This document shows positions 16,991 to 26,443 of a DNA stretch of 64,000 bases, piece after piece. Every line of letters begins with the position of its first letter. Within the stretch, counting starts at the first letter, position 1. Below the pieces are notes generated by a model. That model had not been told where the DNA came from, made no database searches, and worked only from the letters and a program-made list of their open reading frames with translations. This DNA is from Pseudobdellovibrionaceae bacterium (GTDB lineage Bacteria; Bdellovibrionota; Bdellovibrionia; Bdellovibrionales; Bdellovibrionaceae), in NCBI GenBank assembly GCA_019637915.1, contig JAHBUV010000001.1:3008565-3072564 (forward strand), written 5' to 3'. A program made the position numbers and the translations under genes.

Positions 16991-17131
16991 CGTCGTGTTC
17001 CCTCAAGATAACGGTTGCTCCGGCCTCCCACAGGCGCGGTCCCCAGGTTTTAAGGGCAGGGGCCCTTTTTCGCAACCCGGGCCGGTGATTTTTCCGGGAA
17101 AAAAGCCGCTCCGGGTAAGGGTTTCAAGGAC

Positions 17132-17146
17132 GTTCAGGGACTGAAC
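17132..17146. promoter_or_regulatory. Dyad GTTCAG-n3-CTGAAC, possible operator
   Basis: Inverted repeat GTTCAG/CTGAAC with spacer GGA, 79 nt before the start of the barrel gene at 17226. It nearly matches the dyad at 1738-1753 upstream of the fibre gene, which suggests a shared DNA-binding regulator of surface proteins. Confidence 0.35.
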
Positions 17147-17225
17147 GATCGGGTGATTTATTCAATTCCCGTTCATTGGCGTGGCCGCGGTTGCCCCGAC
17201 GGGGCCCCCGTGCCATGGCAAGGGG

Positions 17226-18140
17226 ATGAAAATCAAAGCTTTAGCCTGCTCCGTGTTGATGAGTCTGCTGTCGGGGGCCGTCGTGTCGGCCCAGGAGTCC
17301 GCCTCGCGTTCCTCCACCCGCATCCAGGACGCCCTGGAGCAGAAGAAGTTCCAGGAAACCGGGGAGATCACCGACCCGCAATTGAAAGCCCAAGCGGGCT
17401 CGTTGTCGCGTTACAGCCTCACCGCCAGCCTCAACTATGAAGGCCCGCCTTTGGGGGATCTCTCGGCCGAGGATCAGCCCAATCCCGATGGCGCCGTGGG
17501 CGGCACGGAGACTTCTCTCAGTGGCTCTTTGGGGGCCCGTTACCGTCTGAGTCCGGTGAGTTCCGTGACCCTGACGGCGGGGCTGAAGGCCCTGCATCCC
17601 CTGCACGGCGGGATGAAGCGCATGGATCTCAGCAACCCGACGCTGAGTTATGATCTGGCCCACCGGGTGGGGGATTTCCAGCTGCGCCAGGTGGCGGGAG
17701 TGAGTTCGACGACGACCCCGGCCCTCAAAAAAGTCGGCCAGGTGGCCGGTTTGTTCTACAGCTTTTCGACCATCAGGGAACTCGGCTCGAGCCGCACGTC
17801 CGCGGGCCTCACCGGCGTCGTCATCGTGCCCGTCTACGAGCGCGAGTATCAACCCACGGACCGTCGCGCCACGCGCTACTACCTCGCCTTCGGCCCGAAC
17901 CTGACCTACAATTTTTCGGATCGCTTCACGCTGACGACGAACCTGCGCTTGCCCTACTGGAACCTGCGTTCCCAGGAAAACCCCTGGGCCTGGCAAAACC
18001 GCACCATCTCCCAGCGCGTCGGCCTGGGTTTCGGTTTCGGCCGCAACGCCTATGTCTCGCCGTCATTGAGTTTCTACCCCGGCCGCCTGGCCATGGACAC
18101 CACGACCATCAACGTCTCCACCGTCTTCTCCGGCCTGTGA
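17226..18140 (+). CDS. Probable outer-membrane beta-barrel protein
   Basis: 304 residues. Signal peptide MKIKALACSVLMSLLSGAVVSA, a short helical segment (RIQDALEQKKFQETGEI), then beta-strands across the remainder: SRYSLTASLNYEG, SLGARYRLSPVSSVTLTAGL, RYYLAFGPNLTYNFSDRF. It lacks a terminal aromatic residue (ends VFSGL), slightly unusual for a barrel. ATG 17226 is chosen for the signal peptide and the AAGGGG run directly before it. Function unknown. Confidence 0.7.
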   Translation: MKIKALACSVLMSLLSGAVVSAQESASRSSTRIQDALEQKKFQETGEITDPQLKAQAGSLSRYSLTASLNYEGPPLGDLSAEDQPNPDGAVGGTETSLSGSLGARYRLSPVSSVTLTAGLKALHPLHGGMKRMDLSNPTLSYDLAHRVGDFQLRQVAGVSSTTTPALKKVGQVAGLFYSFSTIRELGSSRTSAGLTGVVIVPVYEREYQPTDRRATRYYLAFGPNLTYNFSDRFTLTTNLRLPYWNLRSQENPWAWQNRTISQRVGLGFGFGRNAYVSPSLSFYPGRLAMDTTTINVSTVFSGL

Positions 18141-18145
18141 GCGGC

Positions 18146-18167
18146 AAGGCTCTTCCCAAAGAGCCTT
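18146..18167 (+). terminator. Hairpin after the barrel gene
   Basis: Perfect 9-bp stem AAGGCTCTT/AAGAGCCTT (18146-18154, 18159-18167) with loop CCCA. There is no T-run, so it may protect the 3' end rather than terminate. Confidence 0.45.
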
Positions 18168-18175
18168 CCCAAGCA

Positions 18176-18298
18176 CCTCGATTTTCGGATCTCGATCATC
18201 GATTTTCGAATTTTGCGCCGGGGGGACCGGCCCGTGCTGTCGCGGCTCGCCCGGAAAATGGAGAATCGAAAATCGAGGAATTTTGCTGGCGCAAAATT
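18176..18298. repeat. Nested inverted repeats next to tRNA-Leu
   Basis: CCTCGATTTTCG (18176-18187) is inverted at 18267-18278. AATTTTGCGCC (18209-18219) is inverted at 18288-18298 and its first 8 bases repeat directly at 18279-18286. The last copy forms the hairpin AATTTTGC-TGGC-GCAAAATT abutting the tRNA CCA end. On the tRNA strand this hairpin could help terminate transcription, but the larger nested arrangement is unexplained. Confidence 0.7.
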
Positions 18299-18385
<87 letters not shown>

Positions 18386-18404
18386 CCGTGAAGAAGGTTC
18401 GCGC

Positions 18405-18433
18405 ATTAAACCCAACATGACCCCCGGACTCAA
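18405..18433 (-). promoter_or_regulatory. Promoter of tRNA-Leu
   Basis: On the minus strand: -35 TTGAGT (18433-18428), a 17-nt spacer, -10 TTTAAT (18410-18405). Transcription would start about 12 nt before the tRNA 5' end. Confidence 0.6.
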
Positions 18434-18626
18434 GGAAAAATTTCAAGCCTGTCAGGGAGCTTGTCACTTTTTTGGTCAGAATGACCCCACCCGACTGCTT
18501 CCAGGGTTAACGCGAAGCAGCTGATATGGCTCAACTTTTGCGGGGGCGTCCGGAAAGCGGCCGTTCTGGCATGGCGGTTGCTCCAGGGCCAATTGGTCCC
18601 AAAACACCAGACGAGGAGTTGCCTTT

Positions 18627-19823
18627 ATGAACCGTTCTTTGATTGTGGCGACGCTGTTGCTGGCCATGTCCCCGGGCATGAGTTACGCGCAGAACGGCGC
18701 CTTCGAACAGGATCTCGATCGTGAAATCGATCAGATCTCCGCGGCCCGCACGAATCCGCAAGCCGCCTATGCCCAGACCGCCCCCGCCGGAGCGACGATC
18801 GCCCCGCAGGGTTCGACCAATGGTCAGCCGATCTATATCTTGAATCAGGCGACCCCGACGTCGACGGCGCAAGTGCAGCAGGCGCAGGTTCAGAAGCAAC
18901 CCCAAGTCGAGATCATCGGCTCGCCCGTGGCGAAGTCCCGCGCCGAGCAGATCCGCGACGCCCGCCAACAGGCCGAGGTGGAAACGGAAAACCGCATCGT
19001 CGAAAAGCTCGAGCAATCGCGCATCGAGGATGAAAAGCGCCGCGCCTCCATGCTGTTCGGCGGCGCCTTCGAGCAGCAATCCGCCCCGCAACCCGTGCAG
19101 CAGGTCGTCCCGGTGCAGGCCGCCCCGGTCGCCGTCGCCGCCCCCGTGGTCGTCGACAACTCCTTGAAAGAGGAGACCGTCCGCAGCGTCGTTCGCGAAG
19201 AGCTGCAAACGGCCATGAAAAAGCCCGAGCCCACCATCCCGATCGAAACGCGCTACTTCGGCGCCATCGTCGGCATCGGTGATTATCCGGACGTGAAGAA
19301 CGTGCGCGGCAACTACGCGCTGGGCGCGAGCTTCGGGAACATCTACGACAACTCCATGGTCGTCGAGGGGACCTTCCTGTACTCCGACTACACCGTGGCC
19401 GATTTCCAGACGAACCCCTTCGATCCGTACTGCAATTGCTACGGCCCGAAGATGATCGACGTTCACCAGTACTCGGGTTCCATGGCCGTGAAGTACATGT
19501 TCCTGGACGGTCTGATCCGTCCGATCGCCGGCGGTCTGGTGCAGTACTCCTACCGCACCTACGGCTGGTCGAAGGACAACTTCGGCTATCCCGTGAAGAG
19601 CGACGAGGTCAACTCCCACGCCATCGACGTCGGTGTCGTGGCCGGCGCCGACATCGCCTTCAACAACCGTTTCTCGCTCGGCTTCGACTTCCGCTACATG
19701 TGGAACGTCGCCAGCCGCGTGAACTCGCAGCCCTACTGGTTCACCCAGTACCCGTACTTCGGCACGCCGATGGAAAAGCTGCAGTACTACACGATGTCCC
19801 TCGTGGGCCGCGTGAATTTCTAA
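18627..19823 (+). CDS. Outer-membrane protein with coiled N-terminal region and beta-barrel
   Basis: 398 residues. Signal peptide MNRSLIVATLLLAMSPGMSYA. Residues about 25-200 are Gln/Ala/Pro-rich and charged, with a likely coiled coil (RAEQIRDARQQAEVETENRI). The C-terminal ~200 residues are an eight-strand-type barrel (YFGAIVGIGDYPDV, MVVEGTFLYSDYTV, FSLGFDFRYMWNV) ending in Phe. The long periplasmic or extracellular linker before the barrel is typical of OmpA-like surface proteins in this lineage, though no peptidoglycan-binding domain is seen. GAGGAG lies 9 nt before the ATG and a strong terminator follows, so it is a single-gene unit, probably abundant. Confidence 0.8.
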   Translation: MNRSLIVATLLLAMSPGMSYAQNGAFEQDLDREIDQISAARTNPQAAYAQTAPAGATIAPQGSTNGQPIYILNQATPTSTAQVQQAQVQKQPQVEIIGSPVAKSRAEQIRDARQQAEVETENRIVEKLEQSRIEDEKRRASMLFGGAFEQQSAPQPVQQVVPVQAAPVAVAAPVVVDNSLKEETVRSVVREELQTAMKKPEPTIPIETRYFGAIVGIGDYPDVKNVRGNYALGASFGNIYDNSMVVEGTFLYSDYTVADFQTNPFDPYCNCYGPKMIDVHQYSGSMAVKYMFLDGLIRPIAGGLVQYSYRTYGWSKDNFGYPVKSDEVNSHAIDVGVVAGADIAFNNRFSLGFDFRYMWNVASRVNSQPYWFTQYPYFGTPMEKLQYYTMSLVGRVNF

Positions 19824-19857
19824 GCAAGTCTTAAGTTCTGTTCCTGTTCTGGTGCTG

Positions 19858-19885
19858 CCCCGGGGTTCGTCCCCCGGGGTTTTTT
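19858..19885 (+). terminator. Strong intrinsic terminator
   Basis: CCCCGGGG (19858-19865) pairs with CCCCGGGG (19872-19879), followed by six T. Confidence 0.85.
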
Positions 19886-19922
19886 CTTTGTGGCGGGCCG
19901 CCGCCGGCGCTAGACTGGATCC

Positions 19923-20594
19923 ATGAGAAGCCTGATTTTCACCAGCCTGTTCCTGTTGACGGCCGGCGCGGCGCCCGCGGCGGTGATCCTGAGCCAGACC
20001 GTCGGCGCCGTCGACGAGGAGATCTTCACCTCCCGGCAGGTGGCCCTGGCGGGATTGATGGATCGCTTCATGGCGAACGTGAAGGATCCCGGCGCGCCGA
20101 CGTTCCTGAAGTCCGAACGCGGCCGCCGCGAACTGTCGGGTCTGCTGCTGGAATCCGCCGTCGCCCTCGAGGCGGAGAGCTTTTCCGTGACCAGCACCGA
20201 CCCCGGCGAATTGAACGCCTTGATCGGCCGCACCGAGAAGTACCTCGGCGGCCGCGCCGACTGGCGCAAACTTGAATTCAGCGGCAACGAGATCCGCAAA
20301 ATGGCCGAGCGGAAACTCATGGCGAAGAACCTCATCCGCATGAAATCGGAATCGATGCGCGCCATGATCTCCGATCCCGAGGCCGCCAGTTACTTCGATC
20401 AGAACCGCGCCAAGTTCGGCAACCTGCCTTTCGACTCCTTCAAGGAGAACATCAAAAACTTCCTGGCCCAGCAGCAGCTCGAGGACCGTTTGCGTTCGTG
20501 GTTCGATATCCTGCGCCGCAAGCACAAGGTGCGCGAATTCACCGACGGTTCGGTGTCCTCCTCCACGGGAATGGGCGAGAAGCCCGGCCCATGA
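19923..20594 (+). CDS. SurA-like periplasmic chaperone lacking the PPIase domain
   Basis: 223 residues. Signal peptide (MRSLIFTSLFLLTAGAAPAA), then VDEEIFTSRQVALAGLMDRF, the usual first segment of SurA/PpiD-type chaperones. The C-terminal part (EAASYFDQNRAKFGNLPFDS and FKENIKNFLAQQQLEDRLRSW) is like the helix that closes the SurA core. No parvulin rotamase domain is present, so it should act as a holdase for outer-membrane proteins rather than an isomerase. It overlaps the next gene by 4 nt. Confidence 0.65.
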   Translation: MRSLIFTSLFLLTAGAAPAAVILSQTVGAVDEEIFTSRQVALAGLMDRFMANVKDPGAPTFLKSERGRRELSGLLLESAVALEAESFSVTSTDPGELNALIGRTEKYLGGRADWRKLEFSGNEIRKMAERKLMAKNLIRMKSESMRAMISDPEAASYFDQNRAKFGNLPFDSFKENIKNFLAQQQLEDRLRSWFDILRRKHKVREFTDGSVSSSTGMGEKPGP

Positions 20595-21043
20595 TCGCCC
20601 AACCCCTGACCCCGGTCGACGAAGAGGCGGTCGTGCGGGCGGTGCACGGGCCGGGGGGCATCGGCATTTCACCGGCCTTCAACTGGCCCGAAGCGGCCCT
20701 GCGGCCGGAGGCGCGTTTTCAACCGGGGTGGGGAGTGTGGGAAGGGCCGCGTTTAGCGGCCTTCCTCTTTTGGCGGGAAAACGGCGGGGAGTTTGAGATC
20801 TCCGTCCTGGCCACCCACCCTGAATTCCGCCGCCGTGGCGCCATGCGCTTGCTGCTTCAACGGGTTATTGATGCACATAGTCAAAAGATCTGGCGCCTGG
20901 AAGTTCATGAGGACAATGCGGCCGCCATCGCGCTTTATCGCCAGCTCGGCTTTCAAAAGATCGCCCGCCGTGCCCGCTACTACCGGGACGGGGGGGCGGC
21001 GCTGCTGATGGAGCGCGCACCCGGGGCGCGGGAACCGGGATAA
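20591..21043 (+). CDS. RimI-like GNAT acetyltransferase
   Basis: 150 residues from ATG 20591 (ATGA overlap with the preceding stop). The acetyl-CoA motif is visible as ISVLATHPEFRRRGAMRLLL (V-x-x-x-x-R-R-x-G-A form), followed by LEVHEDNAAAIALYRQLGF, the standard GNAT motif B seen in RimI/RimJ proteins. ARRARYYRDGGAALLMER is the RimI-type tail. It may acetylate a ribosomal or elongation-factor N-terminus; the substrate is not provable from sequence. It sits just before the rimP-nusA cluster but is separated from it by its own promoter. Confidence 0.85.
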   Translation: MIAQPLTPVDEEAVVRAVHGPGGIGISPAFNWPEAALRPEARFQPGWGVWEGPRLAAFLFWRENGGEFEISVLATHPEFRRRGAMRLLLQRVIDAHSQKIWRLEVHEDNAAAIALYRQLGFQKIARRARYYRDGGAALLMERAPGAREPG

Positions 21044-21047
21044 GCCC

Positions 21048-21076
21048 TTGCGCCGACTGGCTGTTTTTGCTATGGT
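21048..21076 (+). promoter_or_regulatory. Promoter of the rimP-nusA-infB operon
   Basis: -35 TTGCGC (21048-21053), a 17-nt spacer, -10 TATGGT (21071-21076). The expected start near 21083 falls just before the terminator-shaped hairpin at 21089. Confidence 0.5.
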
Positions 21077-21088
21077 CCGGGTTGTTTG

Positions 21089-21113
21089 AACGGGGCTTGA
21101 AGGCCCCGTTTTG
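21089..21113 (+). terminator. Hairpin with T-run in the rimP leader
   Basis: AACGGGGC/GCCCCGTT (21089-21096, 21103-21110), loop TTGAAG, then TTTTG. It may end the GNAT transcript or attenuate the nusA operon, since the predicted promoter lies upstream of it. Confidence 0.6.
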
Positions 21114-21155
21114 TATTTGTAGGGTCTTTTGGGGTTTCATTCGGACAGGAAATCG

Positions 21156-21707
21156 ATGTCGAATCAGGCTGGTCAAGGCACCGCTTCGTCGCCGGAGTGG
21201 ATGCGAAAAGTGGAGAATCTCGCCGCGGATGTCTGCCGGCGGGAGGGCTGTTTCCTCTATGACATTGAGTTCACCGGTCTCGGCAAGGGCCGCACCCTGC
21301 GGGTTTTCGTCGACCGCGACGCCGAAGGCGGCAGCAGCATCGATGATTGCTCCAACGTGTCCAAAGGTCTGAACGAGATCCTGGACGCCGACGACGTGAT
21401 CCCCGGCGGCCCCTACAACCTGGAAGTCTCCACGCCCGGCATCGACCGCGTGTTGAAGCAGCCCTGGCACTTTGAAAAGGCCGTGGGCAAAAAGATCTGG
21501 GTGAAAGTGCGCGCGCCCCTGGAAAGCCTGGGCGTCACGGACAAGAAATGGAAAAACGCCAAGCAGGTGGAGAGCACGCTCTCCGCCGCTGACGGCGAAG
21601 CGATCACCTTCGACGAGAAAGAAGGCCCGATCCGCATCCCGTTCTCCGCCATCGAGAAGGCCAAGATGGTTTTTGAAATGCAACAAAAAGGTCAGAAGAA
21701 GAAATAA
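21156..21707 (+). CDS. rimP: Ribosome maturation factor RimP
   Basis: 183 residues. N-terminal alpha/beta domain with CRREGCFLYDIEFTGLGKG and LRVFVDRDAEGGSSIDDCSN, then the conserved YNLEVSTPGIDRVLKQPWHF, and a C-terminal Sm-like domain rich in Lys. RimP assists late assembly of the 30S subunit. ATG 21156 follows GGACAGGAAATCG; an earlier in-frame ATG at 21129 has no ribosome site. Its place directly before nusA is conserved in most bacteria. Confidence 0.95.
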   Translation: MSNQAGQGTASSPEWMRKVENLAADVCRREGCFLYDIEFTGLGKGRTLRVFVDRDAEGGSSIDDCSNVSKGLNEILDADDVIPGGPYNLEVSTPGIDRVLKQPWHFEKAVGKKIWVKVRAPLESLGVTDKKWKNAKQVESTLSAADGEAITFDEKEGPIRIPFSAIEKAKMVFEMQQKGQKKK

Positions 21708-21722
21708 CCTCCGAGGTGCTTC

Positions 21723-23135
21723 ATGGCAGATAATATGTTTACCGACCTCAGCCGGGTCATCGATCAAGTCGGCAAAGACAAGGGCATCGACAAAAACGTC
21801 GTTGTCGAGGCCGTCGTGCAGGGCATGCTGATCGCCGCCCGCAAGAAATACGGCACGTACCGCGAGATCGAAGCCAGCTACAACGAAGAGACCGGCGAAG
21901 TCGAGCTGCACGAGTTCAAGGAAGTCGTGGAGCGCGAGAAGTTCATCGACGAGGAAGTCGAAATCCCCCTGGATGAGGCCCGCAAGCTCGATCCGGACGT
22001 GCAGATCGACGACACCATCGGCATCAAACTGTCCACCGGCGAACTCGGCCGCATCGCCGCGCAGACGGCGAAGCAGATCATCCTGCAGAAAGTCCGCGAC
22101 GCCGAACGCGAGATCATCTTCAACGAATTCGAATCCCGCAAGGGCGAGATCGCCTCCGGCATCGCCCGCCGCGTGGAAAAAGGCGCCATCGTCGTCGACC
22201 TCGGCCGCACGGAAGCCTACATCCCGCCCCGCGAGCAGATCCCCGGCGAACAGTACAAACCCGGCGACCGCATCCAGGGCTATCTGCTGGAAGTGCGTCA
22301 GACGACGCGCGGTCCGCAGATCATCATGTCGCGCGCCTCCGAGCTCTATCTGATGAAGCTCTTTGAAATGGAAGTTCCCGAGATCTACGACGGCATCGTC
22401 GAGATCATGGCCGCCGCCCGCGAACCGGGTCAGCGCGCCAAGATCGCCGTGCAGTCGAAAGATCCCTCGGTGGACCCGGTCGGCGCCTGCGTCGGCATGA
22501 AGGGTTCCCGCGTGCAGAACATCGTGCAGGAACTGCGCGGCGAGAAAATCGACATCGTTCCCTGGAACGAGGACGTCACCCGTTTCGCGGTGAACGCCCT
22601 CGCCCCGGCGGAGATCTCCCGCGTTTTCCTCGACGAGAACAACAAGGAGATGGAAGTGGTCGTGCCGGACAGCCAGCTGTCCCTGGCCATCGGCCGCAAA
22701 GGTCAGAACGTGCGCCTGGCGGCCAAGCTGACCGGCTGGAAACTCGACATCCTGTCCGAGAGCTCCGCCGCGTCCCGCACCGCCGAAGCCATTTACAACC
22801 TGACCCTGATCCCGGGCCTCACGGAGACCATGGCTCAGAACATTTTCCAGTCCGGTTACGGCAGTTTCCAGGCCGTTTCGCAAGCCCAGGTGGAAGAGAT
22901 CATGACCATCCCGGGTTACGAGGATCCGGACAAGGCCGAGAAACTGATCAACGAAGCCAAGGCGCTGGTGGACAAGTACCAACGCGAAGGCATTCCGGTG
23001 CCGAAAGCGCCGGTGGCGGCCGCCAAGGAAGCCCCGGCTTCCGGCAACGCCAAAGAACAAGCCGAAGCGCGCTTGAAAGAGGAAATGCAGAAGCTGCAAG
23101 CCTCCGAGAGCGGCGACGGCCAGAGCGAGCAATAA
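21723..23135 (+). CDS. nusA: Transcription termination/antitermination factor NusA
   Basis: 470 residues. N-terminal RNA-polymerase-binding domain (about 1-130), S1 domain (GIARRVEKGAIVVDLGRTEA), two KH domains (VGACVGMKGSRVQNIVQEL and LAIGRKGQNVRLAAKLTGW) and a C-terminal helix-hairpin-helix unit (TLIPGLTETMAQNIF). A short charged tail follows. NusA binds RNA polymerase and nascent RNA to control pausing, termination and antitermination. Spacing to rimP is 15 nt, consistent with one transcript. Confidence 0.97.
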   Translation: MADNMFTDLSRVIDQVGKDKGIDKNVVVEAVVQGMLIAARKKYGTYREIEASYNEETGEVELHEFKEVVEREKFIDEEVEIPLDEARKLDPDVQIDDTIGIKLSTGELGRIAAQTAKQIILQKVRDAEREIIFNEFESRKGEIASGIARRVEKGAIVVDLGRTEAYIPPREQIPGEQYKPGDRIQGYLLEVRQTTRGPQIIMSRASELYLMKLFEMEVPEIYDGIVEIMAAAREPGQRAKIAVQSKDPSVDPVGACVGMKGSRVQNIVQELRGEKIDIVPWNEDVTRFAVNALAPAEISRVFLDENNKEMEVVVPDSQLSLAIGRKGQNVRLAAKLTGWKLDILSESSAASRTAEAIYNLTLIPGLTETMAQNIFQSGYGSFQAVSQAQVEEIMTIPGYEDPDKAEKLINEAKALVDKYQREGIPVPKAPVAAAKEAPASGNAKEQAEARLKEEMQKLQASESGDGQSEQ

Positions 23136-23180
23136 GGAAAGACGCCCTGTTTTTGAGAAAAACGGGAAAGGACGAAACGC

Positions 23181-26021
23181 GTGAGTAATCCGAAGGTTTT
23201 TGAGTACGCCAAGGAAGTCGGGATGACCCCGCTTGCCCTCATGGACAAAATCCGTGAGTGGCAATTGCCGGTGAAAAGCCACATGGCTGAATTGCCGCCC
23301 GACGTGCTGGCGCAGATCAAGACGAGACTCTCCGGAGGCGGCGACCAGCCCGTCGAGGAAGCCCCGAAGAAAAAAGCCGCGACCCGTCGGGCTCCGGCGA
23401 AAAAAGCCGCGGCCAAAACCGCCCCGGACACGCCGGCCGCCGTCGCCGCCGCGTCCGCCGCGGAAAAATCGGCCGCCAAAGCCACGGTGGTCCGCCGCCG
23501 CGGCGCTGTCGCCGCCAACACGCTCGCTTCCGAATTGAAAGCGGAAAACGAAGCCGCCGAGGCCGCCGAAGAAATCACCGACAGCGCGGAAACCGCGCGC
23601 GAAGCGGAAGAAGCCGCGCCCAGCCCGGAGGCTGAAGCCGCCTCTCCGGCGAGCCCGGCCGTTCCGGAGCCCGCCGTCGTGACGCCGCCGCCCGCGGCGG
23701 CCGCGGCGCCGTCCGTCGCCAGTGAGCCGGAAAAACCCGAGGCCCGCCCGGTCGCGGCGGCTCCGGCCCCGGCTCGTAAAAAAGAAGTGGTGGTCGGTTC
23801 CAGCGGGGTCGCCAGCTCGCCCGCTCCGGCCCCCGTTCGTCGCAATATCGTCGGTCGCATGGACCTCTCCCGCGTGCAGCCCCCTCCGGGCGCCCGCGGT
23901 GGTTTCGGCCCCCGTCCTGCCGGTGGACCCGGCGGTGGCGGCGGCTTCGGCGCGGGCTCTCGTCCCGCCGCGGGCCGTGGCCTGCGCGCCGGCTTCGTGG
24001 CCGCCGCGACCCCGGAACCGCTGCCGCCCATCGGTGGTCATGGTTTCGACGAGTCCCGCAAGCGTCTGATTGACCGCAAAGCGAAGAGCAGCGAAGGCGG
24101 TGCCGCCAAGGAAAAAGAGGGCGAACAGGAACAATTCAACGCCGTCGAATTCCGCAAGCGCGAACTGGTGTTCCAACCGAAAAAGAAAAAAGTCCTGGTG
24201 GGCCGCGAGGCTCAACGGACTCAATTGACCCAGCCGAAAGCGTCGAAGCGCGTGCTGAAGGTCAACGGCACCATGAAAGTCAGCGACGCCGCCCAGGAAA
24301 TGGGCTTGAAGGGCGTGCAGCTGATCAAAGTCCTCATGCAGAACGGCGTGATGGCGACGGTCAACACGGATCTCGACTATGAAACCCTGGCCCTCATCGT
24401 GCCGGAGTTCGGTTGGGAAGCGCAAAACGTCCTGAAGACCGCGCAAGACGTCCTGGTGGAAACCGCTTTCGGCGACCTGCAGGCCGAGAAAATCGTCCGT
24501 CCCCCCGTCGTGACCATCATGGGTCACGTCGATCACGGGAAGACGTCTTTGCTCGACGCCATCCGTTCCGCCAAAGTGGCGGCCGGCGAGGCGGGCGGCA
24601 TCACCCAGCACATCGGTGCCTACTCCGTCACGCTGGATGACGGCGCCCAGATCACCTTCCTGGACACCCCCGGTCACGAGGCCTTCACGGCCATGCGGGC
24701 CCGCGGCGCCAACGCCACCGACATCGCGGTCATCGTGGTGGCGGCGGACGACGGCATGATGCCCCAGACCCAGGAGGCCGTCAGCCACGCCAAAGCGGCC
24801 GGCGTGCCGATCATCGTGGCGGTGAACAAGATGGACAAGCCTGGCGCCAACCCGGACAAAATCAAACAGCAGCTCACCGAGATGGAATTGGTCCCGGAAG
24901 AGTGGGGCGGCAGCACGATCTACGCGCCGGTCTCCGCCTTGAAAAAAACCGGCATCAACGAATTGCTCGAGCAGATCAAAGTCGTCGCCGAACTGGCGGA
25001 ACTCAAGGCGAACCCCTTGCGCTCCGGCACGGGCATCGTCATTGAAGCCAAAATGGAAAAGGGCAAAGGCCCGGTCGCCACCTTGCTGGTCAAGGACGGC
25101 ACCGTGAAGGTCGGCCAATCCATCGTCGCGGGCACGAGCCGCGGCCGCGTGCGTTCCTTGACCAATGACCGCGGCGAACGCGTCAACGAAGTCGGTCCCG
25201 GATTCCCCGCCGAGGTTCTCGGTCTGGACGCCGTGCCCGCCGCCGGGGATCAATTCGACGTCGTCAAAGACGAAGAGACCGCCGAGCGCGTCGCCGGGAT
25301 CCGCCAGGAAACCCAGGACAAGGCCAACGCGGCCAGCAACAAGAAGCTGTCCCTCGAGGACATCTTCAGCAAGGTCACGCAAGGCGATGTGAAGGAACTC
25401 AACATCATCCTGAAAGCGGATGTGCATGGTTCCGTCGAAGCCATCCAGGGCATGATCGCCAAGCTCTCGACGCCGGAAGTGAAGGCGAGAATCCTGCACA
25501 CCGCCGTGGGGGGCATCAACGAATCCGACGTTCTTCTGGCCCACACGGCCAAGGGCATCGTCATCGGTTTCAACGTGCGTCCGGACACCAACGCGCAGGC
25601 GAAAGCCAAGCAGTTGGGCGTCGACGTGCGCTCTTACACCATCGTGTACGAGCTGGTGGATGACCTGAAAAAAGCCATGTCCGGCCTGCTCACGCCCGAC
25701 ATCGTCGAGAAAGTCATCGGCCGCGCCGAAGTCCGCAACGTCTTCACCGTGCCGAAGATCGGTGCCATCGCCGGTTCCTTCGTGGTCGACGGCAAAGTGC
25801 AGCGTTCGAACCAGGTGCGCCTGATCCGCGACGGCAAGATCGTGCTGGAAGGCAAGATCGGCTCGCTCAAACGCTTCAAAGACGACGCGAAAGAAGTCGC
25901 GCAGGGCTTTGAGTGCGGGATCGGCATCGAGAATTTCAACGACGTCAAAGTGGGTGACGTCATCGAAGCCTTCGTCAAGGAAGAGATCGCTCGAGATTTG
26001 GACGCGGGCCCGCGGGCCTGA
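23181..26021 (+). CDS. infB: Translation initiation factor IF-2
   Basis: 946 residues from GTG 23181 with GGAAAGGA upstream. An IF2_N domain begins the protein ([20 protein letters not shown]). A long Ala/Pro/Glu-rich linker (about 60-290) with a Gly-rich patch follows, then a second IF2_N. The GTPase domain shows G1 GHVDHGKT, G3 DTPGHE, G4 NKMD and G5 SAL, and domains II-IV complete it. IF-2 places initiator tRNA on the 30S subunit and promotes subunit joining. The linker's low-complexity composition is normal for the family. Confidence 0.98.
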   Translation: MSNPKVFEYAKEVGMTPLALMDKIREWQLPVKSHMAELPPDVLAQIKTRLSGGGDQPVEEAPKKKAATRRAPAKKAAAKTAPDTPAAVAAASAAEKSAAKATVVRRRGAVAANTLASELKAENEAAEAAEEITDSAETAREAEEAAPSPEAEAASPASPAVPEPAVVTPPPAAAAAPSVASEPEKPEARPVAAAPAPARKKEVVVGSSGVASSPAPAPVRRNIVGRMDLSRVQPPPGARGGFGPRPAGGPGGGGGFGAGSRPAAGRGLRAGFVAAATPEPLPPIGGHGFDESRKRLIDRKAKSSEGGAAKEKEGEQEQFNAVEFRKRELVFQPKKKKVLVGREAQRTQLTQPKASKRVLKVNGTMKVSDAAQEMGLKGVQLIKVLMQNGVMATVNTDLDYETLALIVPEFGWEAQNVLKTAQDVLVETAFGDLQAEKIVRPPVVTIMGHVDHGKTSLLDAIRSAKVAAGEAGGITQHIGAYSVTLDDGAQITFLDTPGHEAFTAMRARGANATDIAVIVVAADDGMMPQTQEAVSHAKAAGVPIIVAVNKMDKPGANPDKIKQQLTEMELVPEEWGGSTIYAPVSALKKTGINELLEQIKVVAELAELKANPLRSGTGIVIEAKMEKGKGPVATLLVKDGTVKVGQSIVAGTSRGRVRSLTNDRGERVNEVGPGFPAEVLGLDAVPAAGDQFDVVKDEETAERVAGIRQETQDKANAASNKKLSLEDIFSKVTQGDVKELNIILKADVHGSVEAIQGMIAKLSTPEVKARILHTAVGGINESDVLLAHTAKGIVIGFNVRPDTNAQAKAKQLGVDVRSYTIVYELVDDLKKAMSGLLTPDIVEKVIGRAEVRNVFTVPKIGAIAGSFVVDGKVQRSNQVRLIRDGKIVLEGKIGSLKRFKDDAKEVAQGFECGIGIENFNDVKVGDVIEAFVKEEIARDLDAGPRA

Positions 26022-26044
26022 GCTCTTTGAAAGAGGGTTTTTTC

Positions 26045-26443
26045 ATGGCTAAGACTCCCGATGGGCGTCGCATCGCGATGGCGGAGCGCCAGGTGCAGGA
26101 AGTGATCGCCCGTTATCTGCTCAGTCTGAAAGACGAGCTGCCGGGGCTGGTGACGGTGTCGCGGGTGCAGATGCCCGCCGACCTGCGCACCGCCCGCGTT
26201 TACGTCAGCGTCTTCGCGCAAGACCAGGACGAGAGCCTGCTCAAGAAGCAAGTGGCGAAAACCCTGCAGCACCTGGCCGCCGACATTCAGGGCGAGCTCG
26301 CCGCCCATTTGAAAATGCGCTACTGCCCGAAACTCACTTTCTATCCCGATGAGACCACCGACGTGGTGCTGAAGGTGGAGCGCCTGATCGAGGACATCAG
26401 CCCCAGCCTGCGCCGGAAGCGCCGCGGGGACGACGATGAGTGA
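26045..26443 (+). CDS. rbfA: Ribosome-binding factor A
   Basis: 132 residues. KH-like fold with RRIAMAERQVQEVIARYLL, VTVSRVQMPADLRTARVYVS and the C-terminal YCPKLTFYPDETTDV. RbfA helps mature the 5' end of 16S rRNA in the 30S subunit. ATG 26045 follows AGAGGG; an in-frame TTG at 26027 lies upstream. It lies between infB and truB as in most genomes and overlaps truB by 8 nt. Confidence 0.95.
   Translation: MAKTPDGRRIAMAERQVQEVIARYLLSLKDELPGLVTVSRVQMPADLRTARVYVSVFAQDQDESLLKKQVAKTLQHLAADIQGELAAHLKMRYCPKLTFYPDETTDVVLKVERLIEDISPSLRRKRRGDDDE

Noticed and set aside
20865-25544. A 1559-codon open frame on the minus strand opposite rimP, nusA and infB
   Set aside because: It lies antisense to well-conserved genes, has no recognisable domain and has the His/Arg/Gly-rich composition expected of antisense frames in GC-rich DNA.
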